A stretch of DNA of 64,000 nt from Psococerastis gibbosa (GCA_963971405.1 OZ020489.1:38785865-38849864), one strand, 5' to 3'. Positions 21,479 through 31,993 are shown, counted from the stretch's first letter. The notes: generated by a model not told the origin, from the sequence alone. Numbers and translations: made by a program.

Positions 21479-22190
21479 GAACCGGTCCGAGTTTACTCGA
21501 ACATGCTTTCCAATTTAACAAAATTAGTAGATAGAGAAAATGAGTAATTTATGGTAAATAATTTTCCTATGGCTACATTTCCGATATCTGGGGGGGAGGG
21601 TTGCCCACCTGACGTCACTAGAGGTGAGGTAAAGTCACACATTACCACACAGCAATACTGGCAGGGCACGCAATGCATTTGAGGGCGAATTTTCTATAAT
21701 TTTTTCAAAAAAACATTTTTTTGTACAAAACCAAATACTTTTCTGGGAAAGCAACCTGTCCGGTTTCGTTACTCAATTTAACAGCTAAAACATGCCTGAA
21801 GGTAGAAATCATCGATAGAAAGGTTTCGCAGAAAAATTATATTTTATTAATTTTTCATTAAAATTTAGTTATTTTTATTTTTTTTACCCCCAGAAGCAAA
21901 CTATCAAGGGGCAAGCGACCCCCCACATTTTATCAACATTAATTACAACTACAATATATGTGAATTGAAAAGAAATCGTTGGAGCCGTTTTTGGGAAATA
22001 ATAATGTTTTTAGACGGTTTTTTGGAATTTTTTGAGAATAAAACCCCCCGAAATTGAGTTGGCCCCAAATAAAAGAAATCGTCCCGAGGTATGATTTTTG
22101 TGAACCTACAGGCCGAATTTCACCCAAATCCACTGAGTAGTTTGCCCGGAAATAGACGCACAGACAGACAGACATACAGACAGACAGACG
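21479..22190 (+). mobile_element. Rep-B copy 4, 3'-truncated at the (ACAG)n tract
   Basis: Complete from GAACCGGTCCGAG through TGACGTCA (21610-21617) to the CAGACAGA repeat, where the family sequence stops. Lies in the LRR intron, antisense to the gene. Confidence 0.85.
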
Positions 22191-22617
22191 TTGAACTAAT
22201 TCTACTAACTGTATTTATATTTAGACAGATGGACTAGTCTGAAAATGGTGTCCATCACCGAAACAGCTCGGTCATAAGTGGAGTAGGTCAAAGATATTAT
22301 TTTTATTAGTAAATTTTAAGTAAGCGTCTTTGAGATTCCAACCCACTCCTCAGAAGAGACCGGCTTCAAAAAATACGAAAGGAACAACAACAACAAAAAA
22401 AACATAAATTAAAAATCGCGTCAGGTCTCTGGGTGTACCTGCTTACATTTTATTCATTTCCAATTGGGAAAAACATAATTCCCTCAAATATCCACGTGTA
22501 TGCACTATGCTCCATAGACATAGCTTGAAATTCCAGCAGAAAAACATGTATATCAACTACACACGTATTTTTCCTGTCGTCAGTTCACAAGTCAGCATCA
22601 GGAAATCAGTTAAGTGC
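22191..22617. other. Unassigned intronic stretch
   Basis: No repeat or exon recognised before the splice donor at 22623. Confidence 0.5.
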
Positions 22618-22623
22618 TCTTAC

Positions 22624-22740
22624 CTGTGATTGGGATAGGCAAATGCACTCTGGAGGACACAAGAGAGGCGGAAGGCTGTCGGAGGCTGTCAGCAGTCCTG
22701 TCACATCTAGGACCAGTAGAACGACAGAAATCACCACCAT
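22624..22740 (-). CDS. Leucine-rich-repeat protein, coding exon 1 (start codon, signal peptide, LRR N-cap)
   Basis: Read on the minus strand, this stretch starts with ATG at 22740-22738 and gives 39 residues. MVVISVVLLVLDVTGLLTA has the charge and hydrophobicity of a signal peptide. SDSLPPLLCPPECICLSQSQ then carries the first cysteines of an LRR N-terminal cap. It ends at CAG followed by a consensus donor GTAAGA (22623-22618). Joining it in phase 0 to the exon starting at 18383 gives CPPECICLSQSQ-VLCNTGGLTEIP, a complete cap of the C-x3-C-x-C-x(n)-C type. That match is the main evidence that the two exons belong together. An acceptor (TTTGTTTCAG, ending at 22750) lies just upstream of the ATG, so at least one further non-coding 5' exon is expected. 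This exon was found by looking for the missing N-terminus of the downstream LRR exon. Confidence 0.85.
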
Positions 22741-22749
22741 TATCCAGGC
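22741..22749 (-). other. 5' UTR part of LRR-gene exon
   Basis: Nine bases lie between the splice acceptor CAG (22752-22750) and the start codon at 22740. They indicate a spliced 5' UTR whose first exon is further upstream and not identified here. Confidence 0.55.
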
Positions 22750-22768
22750 CTGAAACAAAGCATGGATG

Positions 22769-22840
22769 CGGTTTAGTAGTAACGAGTCTGACTCTCAACC
22801 AAATAAGGGTTGTGGGTTCGAGTCACAAATGCGCTTTAAT
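22769..22840 (+). repeat. tRNA-like sequence (SINE head)
   Basis: TAGTAGTAACGAGTCTGACTC followed by box B GGGTTCGAGTC, like the SINE-D head. No SINE-D body follows, only an AT-rich tail. It lies just upstream of the LRR exon, where the branch-point region of that intron would be. Confidence 0.55.
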
Positions 22841-22849
22841 ATAATATAA

Positions 22850-23864
22850 TAATATATAATAGAATTCATATTAGACTATACTCCGTTTACTGTAGATACA
22901 TTTAAATTTTGCGCCAATAATTCTCCAAGCAGCTTATATAATGAAAAACAGTTCCATGTGTATAATCATTCCCAAAATATAACTTTGCAAACCATCAAGG
23001 GAACAACTTTACTATATACGGGAACTCGTAAAAGGGATAGGTTCAGGCGTGACCTCTATGTGTGCCCCACCACTGTGAGATTAACAAAGTTAACCTAAGG
23101 AATATATGGACCGGAAATAAACAGTTGCACGAGTTGTCGCAATATCCGGTTAGCGCGGTTTTTCTTAAGTACACATCTGGGACAAGTTTCCCATTCCTCT
23201 CTCTAAACATGGAATTCCCCGTACTAAAACTACCTATGCGTGGGTTTTAAGGGCTGCTAATTTTCAAACTTGTACATTTTAATTCCTAAATGGAGTCGTT
23301 CTGCTTTTAAGTAAAACTTATTATTATTATGTATTGCTACTATATACACGTTGGTTACGACCTTTCTTATGAAGACTGATAAAACCAAAGAACTTACATA
23401 ATACACTAGAGGAACCATTGGCGCTAGTGTCGCATGGTCATTTGATTCCCGCCATTTTTGGGCTCACAGCAGCGGGTATTCTGTATTTTATTTAAAAACT
23501 AAGAGAAAATGCCTTTTTGTGGTCCTGTTACTATTGCCTATAATTTAATTTTGCATTTGCTACATTTGAAACTTCATACAGTACAGTCACTGTTTTGGAT
23601 GATTGAAATTATTTGATGCTATTGTTTATTTTTAATCCACATAATTTTCGGCTACTTTGGGAAAGCATATTTATCATAATAGTGAAGTTAGACAGCCTAT
23701 ATATTTAAAAAAGACACATTTTTTTAGTTTTTAAAATCTTGGGTTAGATACCATAAGATAACTATTGAGTTTCATTTGGGATGTGAGGCCAAAATATGGC
23801 GGATCTTCTATTGGTCCCCTGCTTCCGCAAGCAAATCATATGGAGGTGTAGGGCTCGGATAAAA
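22850..23864. other. Unassigned AT-rich stretch upstream of the LRR gene
   Basis: Nothing recognised. The promoter and first exon of the LRR gene may lie here or further upstream. Confidence 0.4.
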
Positions 23865-23872
23865 CAGTTGAG

Positions 23873-24098
23873 CAGTGCCGTGCGCTGTGGGGGCCGTGGG
23901 TGCAAACTCTGTCTGCCAACATTGCAGCAAAAAAAAAACATTAAATTTCCCGCCTTTCAAAACTTAGTTTGAAAATTGTTTTCAACTTAAAAAAAAAATT
24001 TATTAAAAAAAATCTCGTTAGTGGGGGCCGGAATTTTTGGCATTATAGTGGGGAACGTGGGCCTGTGCCCCAAGTGCCCATGAGGTAATCCGGCACTG
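23873..24098. mobile_element. Non-autonomous hAT element with ends like the autonomous copy (226 bp)
   Basis: Left end CAGTGCCGTGCGCTGTG matches the first 11 bases of the autonomous hAT at 34075. The right end inverted is CAGTGCCGGATTACC. Flanking octamers CAGTTGAG and CAGGTGAG differ at one base. Confidence 0.8.
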
Positions 24099-24255
24099 CA
24101 GGTGAGCTATTGGCATTGTGGAAACCAAAGGTAATAGCATAAAATAGATCACTCCTTACCATAAGCTATGTATATGTATATGTAAATGTAGGTGTCATTA
24201 GTCAAATGTCAAATGGAGGAAATGTTAGTAAACGTATTATTGGCCTATTGTTTTA

Positions 24256-24575
24256 GGCGGGGTTTCCACCGACCTCTCATTGCAGAATGCACATACGTTG
24301 ACGTGGTAGCAGATATCATTAATAAAGGCGGGGTTTCCACCGACCTCTCATTGCAGAATGCAAATGACATTGACGGAAATTTTTGTTTTACTCTATGCCA
24401 TAGTTAAAATTGATCTTTGATCATAGAGTAAAATCACAAACAAACAAAAATTAAAAAATGGCATCATGGGATATGTTAAGTACCAACATTTTAATAGATT
24501 TCTATAAAAAGAAAAATTCAAATTTCCGTCAATGTCATTTGCATTCTGCAATGAGATGTCGATGGAAACCCCGCC
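24256..24575. mobile_element. MITE-A-related element (inner arms only)
   Basis: Ends GGCGGGGTTTCCACCGACC and inverted partner, each flanked by TTA (24253-24255, 24576-24578). This corresponds to the inner arms of MITE-A. The left arm is partly duplicated (again at 24327), with an outer-arm remnant (GACGTGGTAGCAGA) between. Confidence 0.75.
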
Positions 24576-24578
24576 TTA

Positions 24579-25124
24579 GTTAATATATGCTCCTTGTACA
24601 GATACCTAATACTGGACGAAGAAAAGAGAGTAAAAAAATATGCAGAAACTTACAACTTGTAAAATTACGATAGCTCAGGAAATATGCTAATAACTAAAAA
24701 CTCAACTCATAAAATGAGTGCTGCCTCTCCCGCGTAAAATTTGAAATTGACCGATAATTTGGTCCACAGAGTCAACAAGTTTGCAATCAATTAGCAGTAG
24801 GAAGTTGAAGAGACTTAAATTAGTAGGCAAACACTCGAATGCATCCGTCTATTCCCCGTCCAATAAATTTCAACATTATTGCTAATTTCTCGATGATTGC
24901 TGACGTCTTCCTCCCCTTCGCCCCCCCCCCCCCAGCCCGTCATAGCACCGAGGCAATTTTGAATGGGAAGGGGGGGGGGGATGAAAATTTTCATTGATTT
25001 TAGACCGATAATAATGCTTATGGAAATTTAAATTATCCAAGTTCTCTGCGATACTGCACCCATGGGGGTACCTGTGTAATAATATATTTTCGATGGATTA
25101 CTGTCTTTATATTAGCTATTTTTT
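24579..25124. other. Unassigned stretch with C-run and G-run
   Basis: A C-run at about 24920 and a G-run at about 24970 could pair. No element ends could be fixed. Confidence 0.45.
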
Positions 25125-25334
25125 TTGCTTTTCAATTTATACGTAGTATAGGTTTTTTAGGTATAGGTTTTTACGAAATGTCTGCTTGTCGCTCTGTCTG
25201 TATGTCTGTCTGTATGTCTGTGTATCTGTCTGTCTGTCTGTTCATCGATTTCCTGGCAAACTACTCAGCCGATTTTGATGAAATTTTGCATATAGGTTCA
25301 AAAAAATCGTACCTCGAGACTATTTTTTTTATAT
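25125..25334 (-). repeat. Rep-B 3'-end fragment
   Basis: TTGCTTTTCAATTTATACGT, the (TGTC)n region and GATTTTGATGAAATTTTGCA are in Rep-B order on the minus strand, with an internal deletion. Confidence 0.75.
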
Positions 25335-25384
25335 AGGCTTGCCTATAATATCCTCAAGAACCTTTTTTTAAACCTACAGGTAGG

Positions 25385-25510
25385 CCTACTTAAAGTGGCC
25401 CACTGCTGCCTTGCCCAATGCCAACGACCTCATGGATTTAGGACATTATTTATATTGTTTCTTATGCAAATTTGACCATTTTCAAACTGGTATATGTCAT
25501 CGATGCCTGC
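25385..25510 (+). repeat. Rep-K fragment
   Basis: CTTGCCCAATGCCAACGACC and CAAACTGGTATATGTCATCG match Rep-K at 49641 and 63095. Confidence 0.65.
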
Positions 25511-26595
25511 GTGCGCATAAATACCCATTTGGGGTATTTACATGTTTTCTAGAACCCCAGGAATACGCCAAACATACTCGTACCTATGCCATATTTAAAT
25601 GCTTCAGATGAGAAAGCTGTTATCATGGAAGTACACAGCTTTTAAATTAATGACCTAGGTGTCCTTAGAGCCTGGAGAGGTTCTGGAGACCTGAAGAGGG
25701 GCCTAGTGGAGGAGTGCAAATTATTGTGGCATCGATGCCTCCGCTCCCATCGCCCTCTTCAGCTCTACGTATATGTATTGGCCTCTACATCTGCAATCAC
25801 TTGCTTTTCTTTGGCACCCTTGTTGGTTTTTTTGTGTGTATAGATGCAACCATTATTTTAATAGGTAAGTATAAAGCATACGGTACTATCCTGACAATAT
25901 CAACAAATATTTCAAAATTAGGAAGGGTCGGCACCTATCGACATAGTGGTACAAGTAACTACCATAAAACATTTAATAATAACTTATTAAAGTTGAAGCG
26001 TAATAAATAAATGTTAGTTACAGAAGTTCAACAGGTTCAACAGGTCAATAATAAAAGAGCATCAAAAGGATAATTTCGCAAAATTAAAAAAAAACCTTCT
26101 ACTAGAAAACATCAAAAACAGAACACCAGAAAGTAAAGACAGAGTGCTATAAGTTTTTTCAAGTATAAAATTAAAAAATAATTTAATTTGCATAGAACAC
26201 ATTAAAAGCAGCCGCAAATAATTTTTCAAAACAAATGATAATTGCATTGCAATTAGCCTGAAAATTGCTCAATGATTCCTAATTAATTTAAAACTATGGT
26301 TCTATGCTTATGTCAGCAGTGGCCAAGCTTAATGTCCTTTTAATTCACTTTGGCTTGCTCATGCAATTATCCCCCTTTCGCAGTGTCGCTGACCCAGTTT
26401 TTGTCCCATGTAATTTCTGGGCTGGAGCCTTTATTTTTCATTCAACAGAGAGAAAAAATTTCAATTAATAAGAATAATGGGCCAAGTGTCAAGAGTGTTT
26501 TTTTCTGTTGGCATTGGCTAGTACAGGTAAAATTAGTTTTCAACTACTCTTCACTTTAATGAATAATTAAACTTGCCATTGGAGCTATGGGTCTG
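25511..26595. other. Unassigned stretch
   Basis: Frames at 25714-26010 and 26350-26559 lack any recognisable feature. Confidence 0.5.
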
Positions 26596-27775
26596 TTGTT
26601 ACGGGTTGCTCACTGGTGGAAGGCCCTGCAGACCATTTGGCCTACTGCCCTGGTCTCCACAAAATCAACTGTAATGACGAATACTTTGAGTCACGGTTGT
26701 ACTGGGAGGCACAGCGTCAAATGCAGTCAAGGATGTTGGCTGAAGTAAAAAGTAAGAAGTGAGGTTCTATTGTTGAGGGTTGCTCGCTGGAGGAAGGCAA
26801 TGCAGACGATCTGGCCCACTGACGCGAATACTTCGACGGAGGCACGGCGTCAAATGCAGCCAAGAACGGGCATTGGCTGATGTAAGAAGTAAGGTTCTAT
26901 TGTTGCGGGTTGCTCGCTGGGGAATGCATTGCAGACAGTCTGGCCCACTGCCCTGCCCTGCACGAAATCAATGATGCGAATACTTCGAGGGAGGCACGGT
27001 GTCAAATGCAGCCAAGAACGGCTGATGTAAGAAGTGAGGTTCTATTGTTGCGGGTTGCTCGCTGGAGGAAGGCAATGCAGACGATCTGGCCCACTGACGC
27101 GAATACTTCGACGGAGGCACGGCGTCAAATGCAGCCAAGAACGGTCGTTGGCTGATGTAAGAAGTAAGGTTCTATTTTTGCGGGTTGCTCGCTGGGGAAT
27201 GCATTCCAGACAGTCTGGCCCACTGCCCTGCCCTACACGAAATCAATGACGCGAATACGTCGACGGAGGCACGGCGTCAAATGCAGCCAAGAACGGTCGT
27301 TGGCTGATGTAAGAAGTAAGGTTCTATTGTTGCGGGTTGCTCGCTGGGGATGGCACTGGAGACAGTCTGGCCCACTGCCCTGCCCTACACGAAATCAATG
27401 ACGCGAATACTTCGAGGGAGGCACGGCGTCAAATGCAGCCAAGAACGGGCGTTGGCTGATGTAAGAAATAAGAAGTAAGGTTCTATTGTTGCGGGTTGCT
27501 CGCTGGAGGATGGCATTGCAGACAATCTGGCCCAATGACGCTAATACTTCGACGGAGACACGGCGTCAAATGAAGCCAAGAACGGTCGCTGGCTGATGTA
27601 AGAAGTAAGTTTCTATTGTTGCGGGTTGCTCGCTGGAGGAAGGCAATGCAGACAATCTGGCCCACTGCCCTGCGCTACACGAAATCACGCGAATACTTCG
27701 AGTCGCGGTTTTACTGGGAGGCAAATGCAGCCAATGAGAGGCGTTGGCTGAAGTAATAAGATGTAAGGTTCTATT
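26596..27775 (+). repeat. Tandem array derived from a Jockey-like ORF2 C-terminus
   Basis: About eight head-to-tail units begin with GTTCTATTGTTGCGGGTTGC near 26763, 26892, 27038, 27168, 27319, 27480 and 27612, plus a first divergent unit from 26596. Spacings are 129-161 bp. The first unit translates as GCSLVEGPADHLAYCPGL, then EYFESRLYWEAQRQM and a stop. This parallels CPLCHGGRMDEDHLRDCTAL...RYWEARRRM of the Jockey-like relic at 286-470, so the unit is a LINE zinc-knuckle end plus 3' sequence. Internal units share an 18-bp deletion absent from the first and last. Short and long units partly alternate. Confidence 0.8.
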
Positions 27776-27924
27776 GTTTGGCTTCTCAAAGTTTTCACAG
27801 TGAATTGTCACCTCCGGAGAAGAGTATCATGAAAAAATTGAAAAAGCGCGGCTCGAACCCTTCCAGGGCATCGTTATATCAATAATAAAGTCCTAAAGGA
27901 CGTTTTTAGAGTCTAATAACATAC

Positions 27925-28240
27925 CTATATGTCCATTGGTCCCTTGTCCACAGTGGCGGATTTACCAATAGAAAACTGAGGCAAATGCCTATATCCCGTG
28001 CGTACGTTAACGATTTTGTGTGTGCATACTATTTAATAATCATCAGATATTAAGCAATAATTTTTTTGAAATTTTGACGCGCATTACTTTTTTAAATAAA
28101 AAATAGTAGATTAAATATTGAACACTACACATGGAATAATTATTATCGTCTGCGACAAGGGCAGTGCCTACATCCACACAAAGCCAAATCCGCCCCTGCT
28201 TGTCCAATACCAACGACCCCATGAATATTATTTATATTAA
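27925..28240 (+). repeat. Rep-K copy split by a small hAT-like element
   Basis: TCCATTGGTCCCTTGTCCA and, after the insertion, CTTGTCCAATACCAACGACC join into Rep-K as seen at 49665-49695. Confidence 0.75.
27951..28198. mobile_element. Non-autonomous hAT-like element (248 bp)
   Basis: Ends CAGTGGCGGATTTACC and, inverted, CAGGGGCGGATTTGGC. Perfect 8-bp duplication CTTGTCCA (27943-27950, 28199-28206). Confidence 0.9.
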
Positions 28241-28247
28241 TTCCTTA

Positions 28248-28325
28248 AGAGGCTGTACTACGCAGAAAATTGGCACCCCAAAATTTCATAACATATGTAC
28301 TTTTAATTTTTTATTTCATTAACTC
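28248..28325. repeat. MITE-P left-arm fragment
   Basis: TTAAGAGGCTGTACTACGCA and AATTGGCACCCCAAAATTTC match the MITE-P arm. The right arm is missing, and Rep-B sequence follows directly. Confidence 0.7.
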
Positions 28326-28331
28326 AGCAGG

Positions 28332-28400
28332 TAAAAACCACTTTTTTGGTTCCTTGGACCTCAAATCGTGTAAATCCGTTGAAATCTCGGAGTCGACATT
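28332..28400 (+). repeat. Rep-B 3'-region fragment
   Basis: AAAAACCACTTTTTTGGTTC and CGTGTAAATCCGTTGAAATC match Rep-B. The terminal ATAAATTGGAAAGCAAAA reappears at 28625-28643 after about 220 bp of other sequence. Confidence 0.75.
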
Positions 28401-28643
28401 TTTTTTCACCCCCCCCCCCCTCCCGTATATATTAGGTCCTTTTTTTCCTCTCTTCCTCTCTTGTTTCTTCTCTATTTAATTTTAATCATTTATCAATAAT
28501 CCAATATTTTTGTTTTTTAGGTTTATCATGTAGAAAAGACTTAGTCTTATTGTTCGCCTTTTGTTTTTTCTTCAATAAAGTCGTTTTCAATTTAATTCAA
28601 TTCAAATCTTTCCTTATCCTTCGTATATAAATTGGAAAGCAAA

Positions 28644-28990
28644 ATTAGTTGCATTTAACCCATATTATAAATCAAAAATTTCGGCTAAAGACTGTTTCTT
28701 TCTGAAAACTGACGATTAAGTTAGAGCTGCAATCCAAAGACGGGCCTAAGATAAGGGAATGAGGAGCTATGTATTTGTTATTTCCGCGTCGTTTACTTCC
28801 CAGATAACAACTATAGCGCTTTCATTTATCTCAGTCAGTCTTCATTCCACCCAGTTTGAAAACCTACCTATAGTATATCCTCCCATTCTTTACAGTTAAT
28901 AATTTATATTGCTCAGGTTATGACTGTGTAATGGAGGAATATCTTGATTATCAGCGTTATCAAAATAACACAAGACAGGAAAAATAAAAG
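28644..28990. other. Unassigned stretch
   Basis: Nothing recognised. Confidence 0.5.
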
Positions 28991-29000
28991 AACTTCATTT

Positions 29001-29098
29001 AACCGTAATTGGAGGATATGGAAAAAACCGGGCTTGGCGGGATTCGAACCCACGATCTACGCCTAACCAGGGCGTCGTCTTAACCGCTGGACCCCAAG
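29001..29098 (-). repeat. Fold-E copy 2, tRNA-like
   Basis: On the minus strand, TGGGGTCCAGCGGTTAAGAC, an ACGCC/GGCGT anticodon-like stem and GTGGGTTCGAATCCCGC form a cloverleaf-like tRNA shape. GGTTTTTTCCATATCC follows. The loop reads CTGGTTA, with T at the position after the anticodon, so it is unlikely to be a functional tRNA. Confidence 0.7.
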
Positions 29099-29100
29099 CA

Positions 29101-29574
29101 TATTAAATAACTTCATATAAAATAGGCAGCCTATTTTAATACTATTTCATGGTACCATTGGTGTAAATCACTGAACTACCTGGGGAGGGGGATCTTAGGA
29201 CCCCATGTCTTCTGTGCCCCTAGTTCTCAAAATATTGGGGGGAGGGGAGTGCAGGCTTACAACCCCCAAACATATCAACATCCATGATTGCAGTGCAGAT
29301 TCAAACATAAACATTGACAAAAGAACAGTCCGAAATTCCAAAATTGCCAAAATAATATTGTACATTAAACTAGTGGAATTTTCGCGCTAAATGATTTAAA
29401 AAAAATATATTGTCATTCTCTGCAAAAAAAAGTTTCGTTTTTTCAATCAATTTGTTTTATTTCCTCTTGAATCCTGGGGGGGGGGGGGTTGAGAAGTAGA
29501 AGTATCTGGGAAGTCTAAACCCCCCCCCCCCCCCAGACCTCCCTAATTAAGCTTGCATAGTACAGTGTTTTAAG
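29101..29574. other. Unassigned stretch with long G- and C-runs
   Basis: G-run at about 29477 and C-run at about 29521 could form a hairpin. No target duplication was found. Confidence 0.45.
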
Positions 29575-30005
29575 AGGATGTGGAAGGTAGATATTGTTCA
29601 CCCCTGGACCACGCAAAAATCCCCAAAAGGAAGTCAGTCAAGTATGTAGAGTATCGAATGTACTTCGTACTGTATAAGGAAATTGTAATGCAATGGTTTC
29701 CCGTTGCCTTCTGCATCATAATGCCGTTGACACTTCGGTGAGTTCCTCCGCCTTCGGGGCCCAACCCCAGGAAAAAAGAGTGCCCTAGTAGTGTTTGCGC
29801 ATTGAGTGGTGGCAACTATTGGCCCCGATCGTAGTCATCCATCGGGCTACTGTGGCTTTTTCTAGATAAGCCTGCACCAGCAGACTTGCCACCACACCCT
29901 TTATTCGTTATTTGTTTCATTCGCAGCTAGCCACCAGCTCTTTTCGCTATCCGCCAGTACCCCGCTAGTAGCCTTGCAGCTCAGTCCTAGCAATGTCCCT
30001 TAATT
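29575..30005 (-). repeat. Rep-I copy
   Basis: AATGGTTTCCCGTTGCCTTC, GTGCCCTAGTAGTG and GCAGACTTGCCACCAC are in the Rep-I order. Uninterrupted around the MITE-A and 32988 insertion points, so it serves as an empty-site reference. Confidence 0.75.
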
Positions 30006-30197
30006 AAAACAATATTTCTCCAAGTGGTTGCTTCCCACAATTTCGCGGAAATACGCCGTTTTTAGAAAATCGCTGATTTGAAGAACCGATCAACTTTCTC
30101 ATATCAAACTCATAAAAGTCACGTAGGGCCTGCAGGAAAAGACTTAGCGAATGCGATTGCACGGCGCATTACACCCCACAATCCCAAGATGATGGAA

Positions 30198-30629
30198 CTA
30201 GTCAGTCACATGGAACGACTCCCTTTTATTTAAAAAAAAAGATTCACATTTTTCTTCATCTACCTCTTCAATAAACTGATATTTTAACTTTGATCTCCTT
30301 TGCTGGCAAGTCTCTGGAAAACTTTGAAGCAAATATATTGGATTTTTTTTTATCGTTTGCTGCCGGATTACTGTTGTAGCGGAGACCAAGCTATGCTGTA
30401 CCGTGTCAACATTGGATATTTCCTGTAAGCTTATATGTAAGTTTGATGTTTCTGGAGAAAATTTTGTCATGTTTTTTATACTTAGAGAAAACTTTCTGAT
30501 AGATTGAGGAAAGGAAGTGGATTTTAAGCAATTCGTTGTCGTGAAATAATTTTTGGAAAAATAATATTTTTTGGTTTGAATCATACGTCTATGAAAGAAG
30601 GAAAGAAATTTTGGGCCTTTCTCTAACAA
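30198..30629 (-). CDS. Uncharacterised 143-codon frame, doubtful
   Basis: An open frame of 143 codons with no recognised domain. The last third (FPETCQQRRSKLKYQFIEEV, then DEEKCESFFLNKRESF) has a plausible protein-like composition. The first third overlaps AT-rich sequence related to the polypurine region at 5.9 kb (the AGAAAGGAAAGAAATT context and CCCACTCTTACAAT). It may be a relic exon or chance. No supporting splice sites, homology or neighbours were identified. Confidence 0.2.
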   Translation of the reverse strand: MLEKGPKFLSFFHRRMIQTKKYYFSKNYFTTTNCLKSTSFPQSIRKFSLSIKNMTKFSPETSNLHISLQEISNVDTVQHSLVSATTVIRQQTIKKNPIYLLQSFPETCQQRRSKLKYQFIEEVDEEKCESFFLNKRESFHVTD

Positions 30630-30732
30630 CTAACCCATTCGGCCCACTCTTACAATGTGATGCATAGTATAAAAATATGTGTTACCAACAATATTCTGTA
30701 TAGTAAATTGAAGATGTCCGTTACTTTGCTAG

Positions 30733-31210
30733 GGCTAAACTGCAGGCTACAAGCTGGGTCGCAGGTGGCTGTTAGCGAAATGGCCGCCATATGGTAAATA
30801 GCTGCGCCTGTAACGAAAAAGCAGTCCCCGAACATGCAGTGACATAATCGGAGGATGTGGTGGCAAGTCTAGTGGTGCAGGCTTGTCTAGAAGAAGTCAC
30901 AGTAGCTCGAGGAAGACTATGTGACGGGGCGAATAGTTGCGCCAATAAATAAGCAACCACTACCAGGGCACTCTTTTGTCTTAGGGTTGGGAAACTGGCC
31001 CCAAAGGTGGACGAGCTCAATGAAGAGTCAACGGCATAAGAAAACGGGAAAACACTGCATTACAATTCCTTAGTAGTAGGAGTAATCATGACTAAATTAG
31101 CATTCGACACTTTACAGTACTCTACTCTGAAGTACGGTATCCACGTGTCTACGATTGTCATGATGATCGCCAGTCTTCGATATAAAGGGCATTTGAAGAA
31201 GAAGAAGTTA
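30733..31210 (+). repeat. Rep-I copy
   Basis: GGGCTAAACTGCAGGCTACA, ATAATCGGAGGATGTGGTGG, CACTACCAGGGCACTCTTTT and a GAAGAAGAAG tail at about 31195-31208 show the 3' end of the family. Confidence 0.78.
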
Positions 31211-31369
31211 CTGTGCAATTGGTTTTGAATGCATCTGAAGTCAATATTGCTTATCAATGGATATATAGACTGGACTTGGACTTGGTTGTTCCTCCCTAAT
31301 GAATTGCATACAGAGCGTCGATCAATGGTTCTCCGGGTAGCCTTCACCAAAAGCTATTCAAAATAGTAA

Positions 31370-31993
31370 GAACCGGTCCGAGTTTACTCGAACATGCTTT
31401 CCAATTTATCAAAATTAGTAGATAGAGAAAATGAGTAATTTCATGATAACTAATTTTCCTACAGTTAAATTTCTGATATCTCGAGGGGGGGGGGGGCGGA
31501 TTGCCCACCTGACGTCACTGGAGGTGAGGTAAATTCTAGATAGGTCAGACCAACACATTACCACACAGCAATAATGGCAGGGCACGCAATGCATTTGAGC
31601 GTGAATTTTTTCCAAAATAATTTGTTTTACACAAAACCAAATAAGTTGTTTGGGAAAGCAACCTGTCCGGTTTCGTTACTCAATTTGACACATAAAACAT
31701 GCCTGAAGGTAGAAATCATCGATAGAATGGTTTCGCAGAAAAATTAGTTTTTAATAATTTTTCATTAAAATTTAGTTATTTTTATTTTTTAATAACGACT
31801 ACAATATATGTGCATTGAAAAGAAATAGTTGGAGCCGTTTTTGAGAAATTATTTTTGTAGGCGTTTTTTTGGAGTTTTTTGAGAATAAAACCCCCCAAAT
31901 TGAGTTAGCCCAAAATAAAAAAAATGGTTTTGTAAACCTACATGCTAAATTTCATCAAAATCGACACAGTAGTTTGCCCGGAAATCGATGAAC
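31370..31993 (+). mobile_element. Rep-B copy 5, 3'-truncated
   Basis: Complete 5' end with TGACGTCA (31510-31517). An internal deletion follows TTATTTTTATTTTTTA. The family sequence ends at AAATCGATGAAC and joins directly to a SINE-C fragment. Confidence 0.85.

Larger units (their letters stand above)
18384..22623 (-). other. Intron of the LRR gene (4,240 bp)
   Basis: The intron is bounded by GTAAGA at 22623 and TTTGTTTCAG at 18384, phase 0. It carries a truncated Rep-B (21479-22190), MITE-R (20321-20564), MITE-P (18734-19130) and a foldback tRNA-like repeat (about 18515-18690), so much of its length comes from insertions. Rep-B lies opposite to the gene. No internal exon is needed to complete the protein. 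Confidence 0.8.

Noticed and set aside
26780..27249. Cysteine/arginine-rich small proteins in the tandem array
   Set aside because: Unit lengths are not multiples of three and frames shift between units; explained as decayed LINE end.
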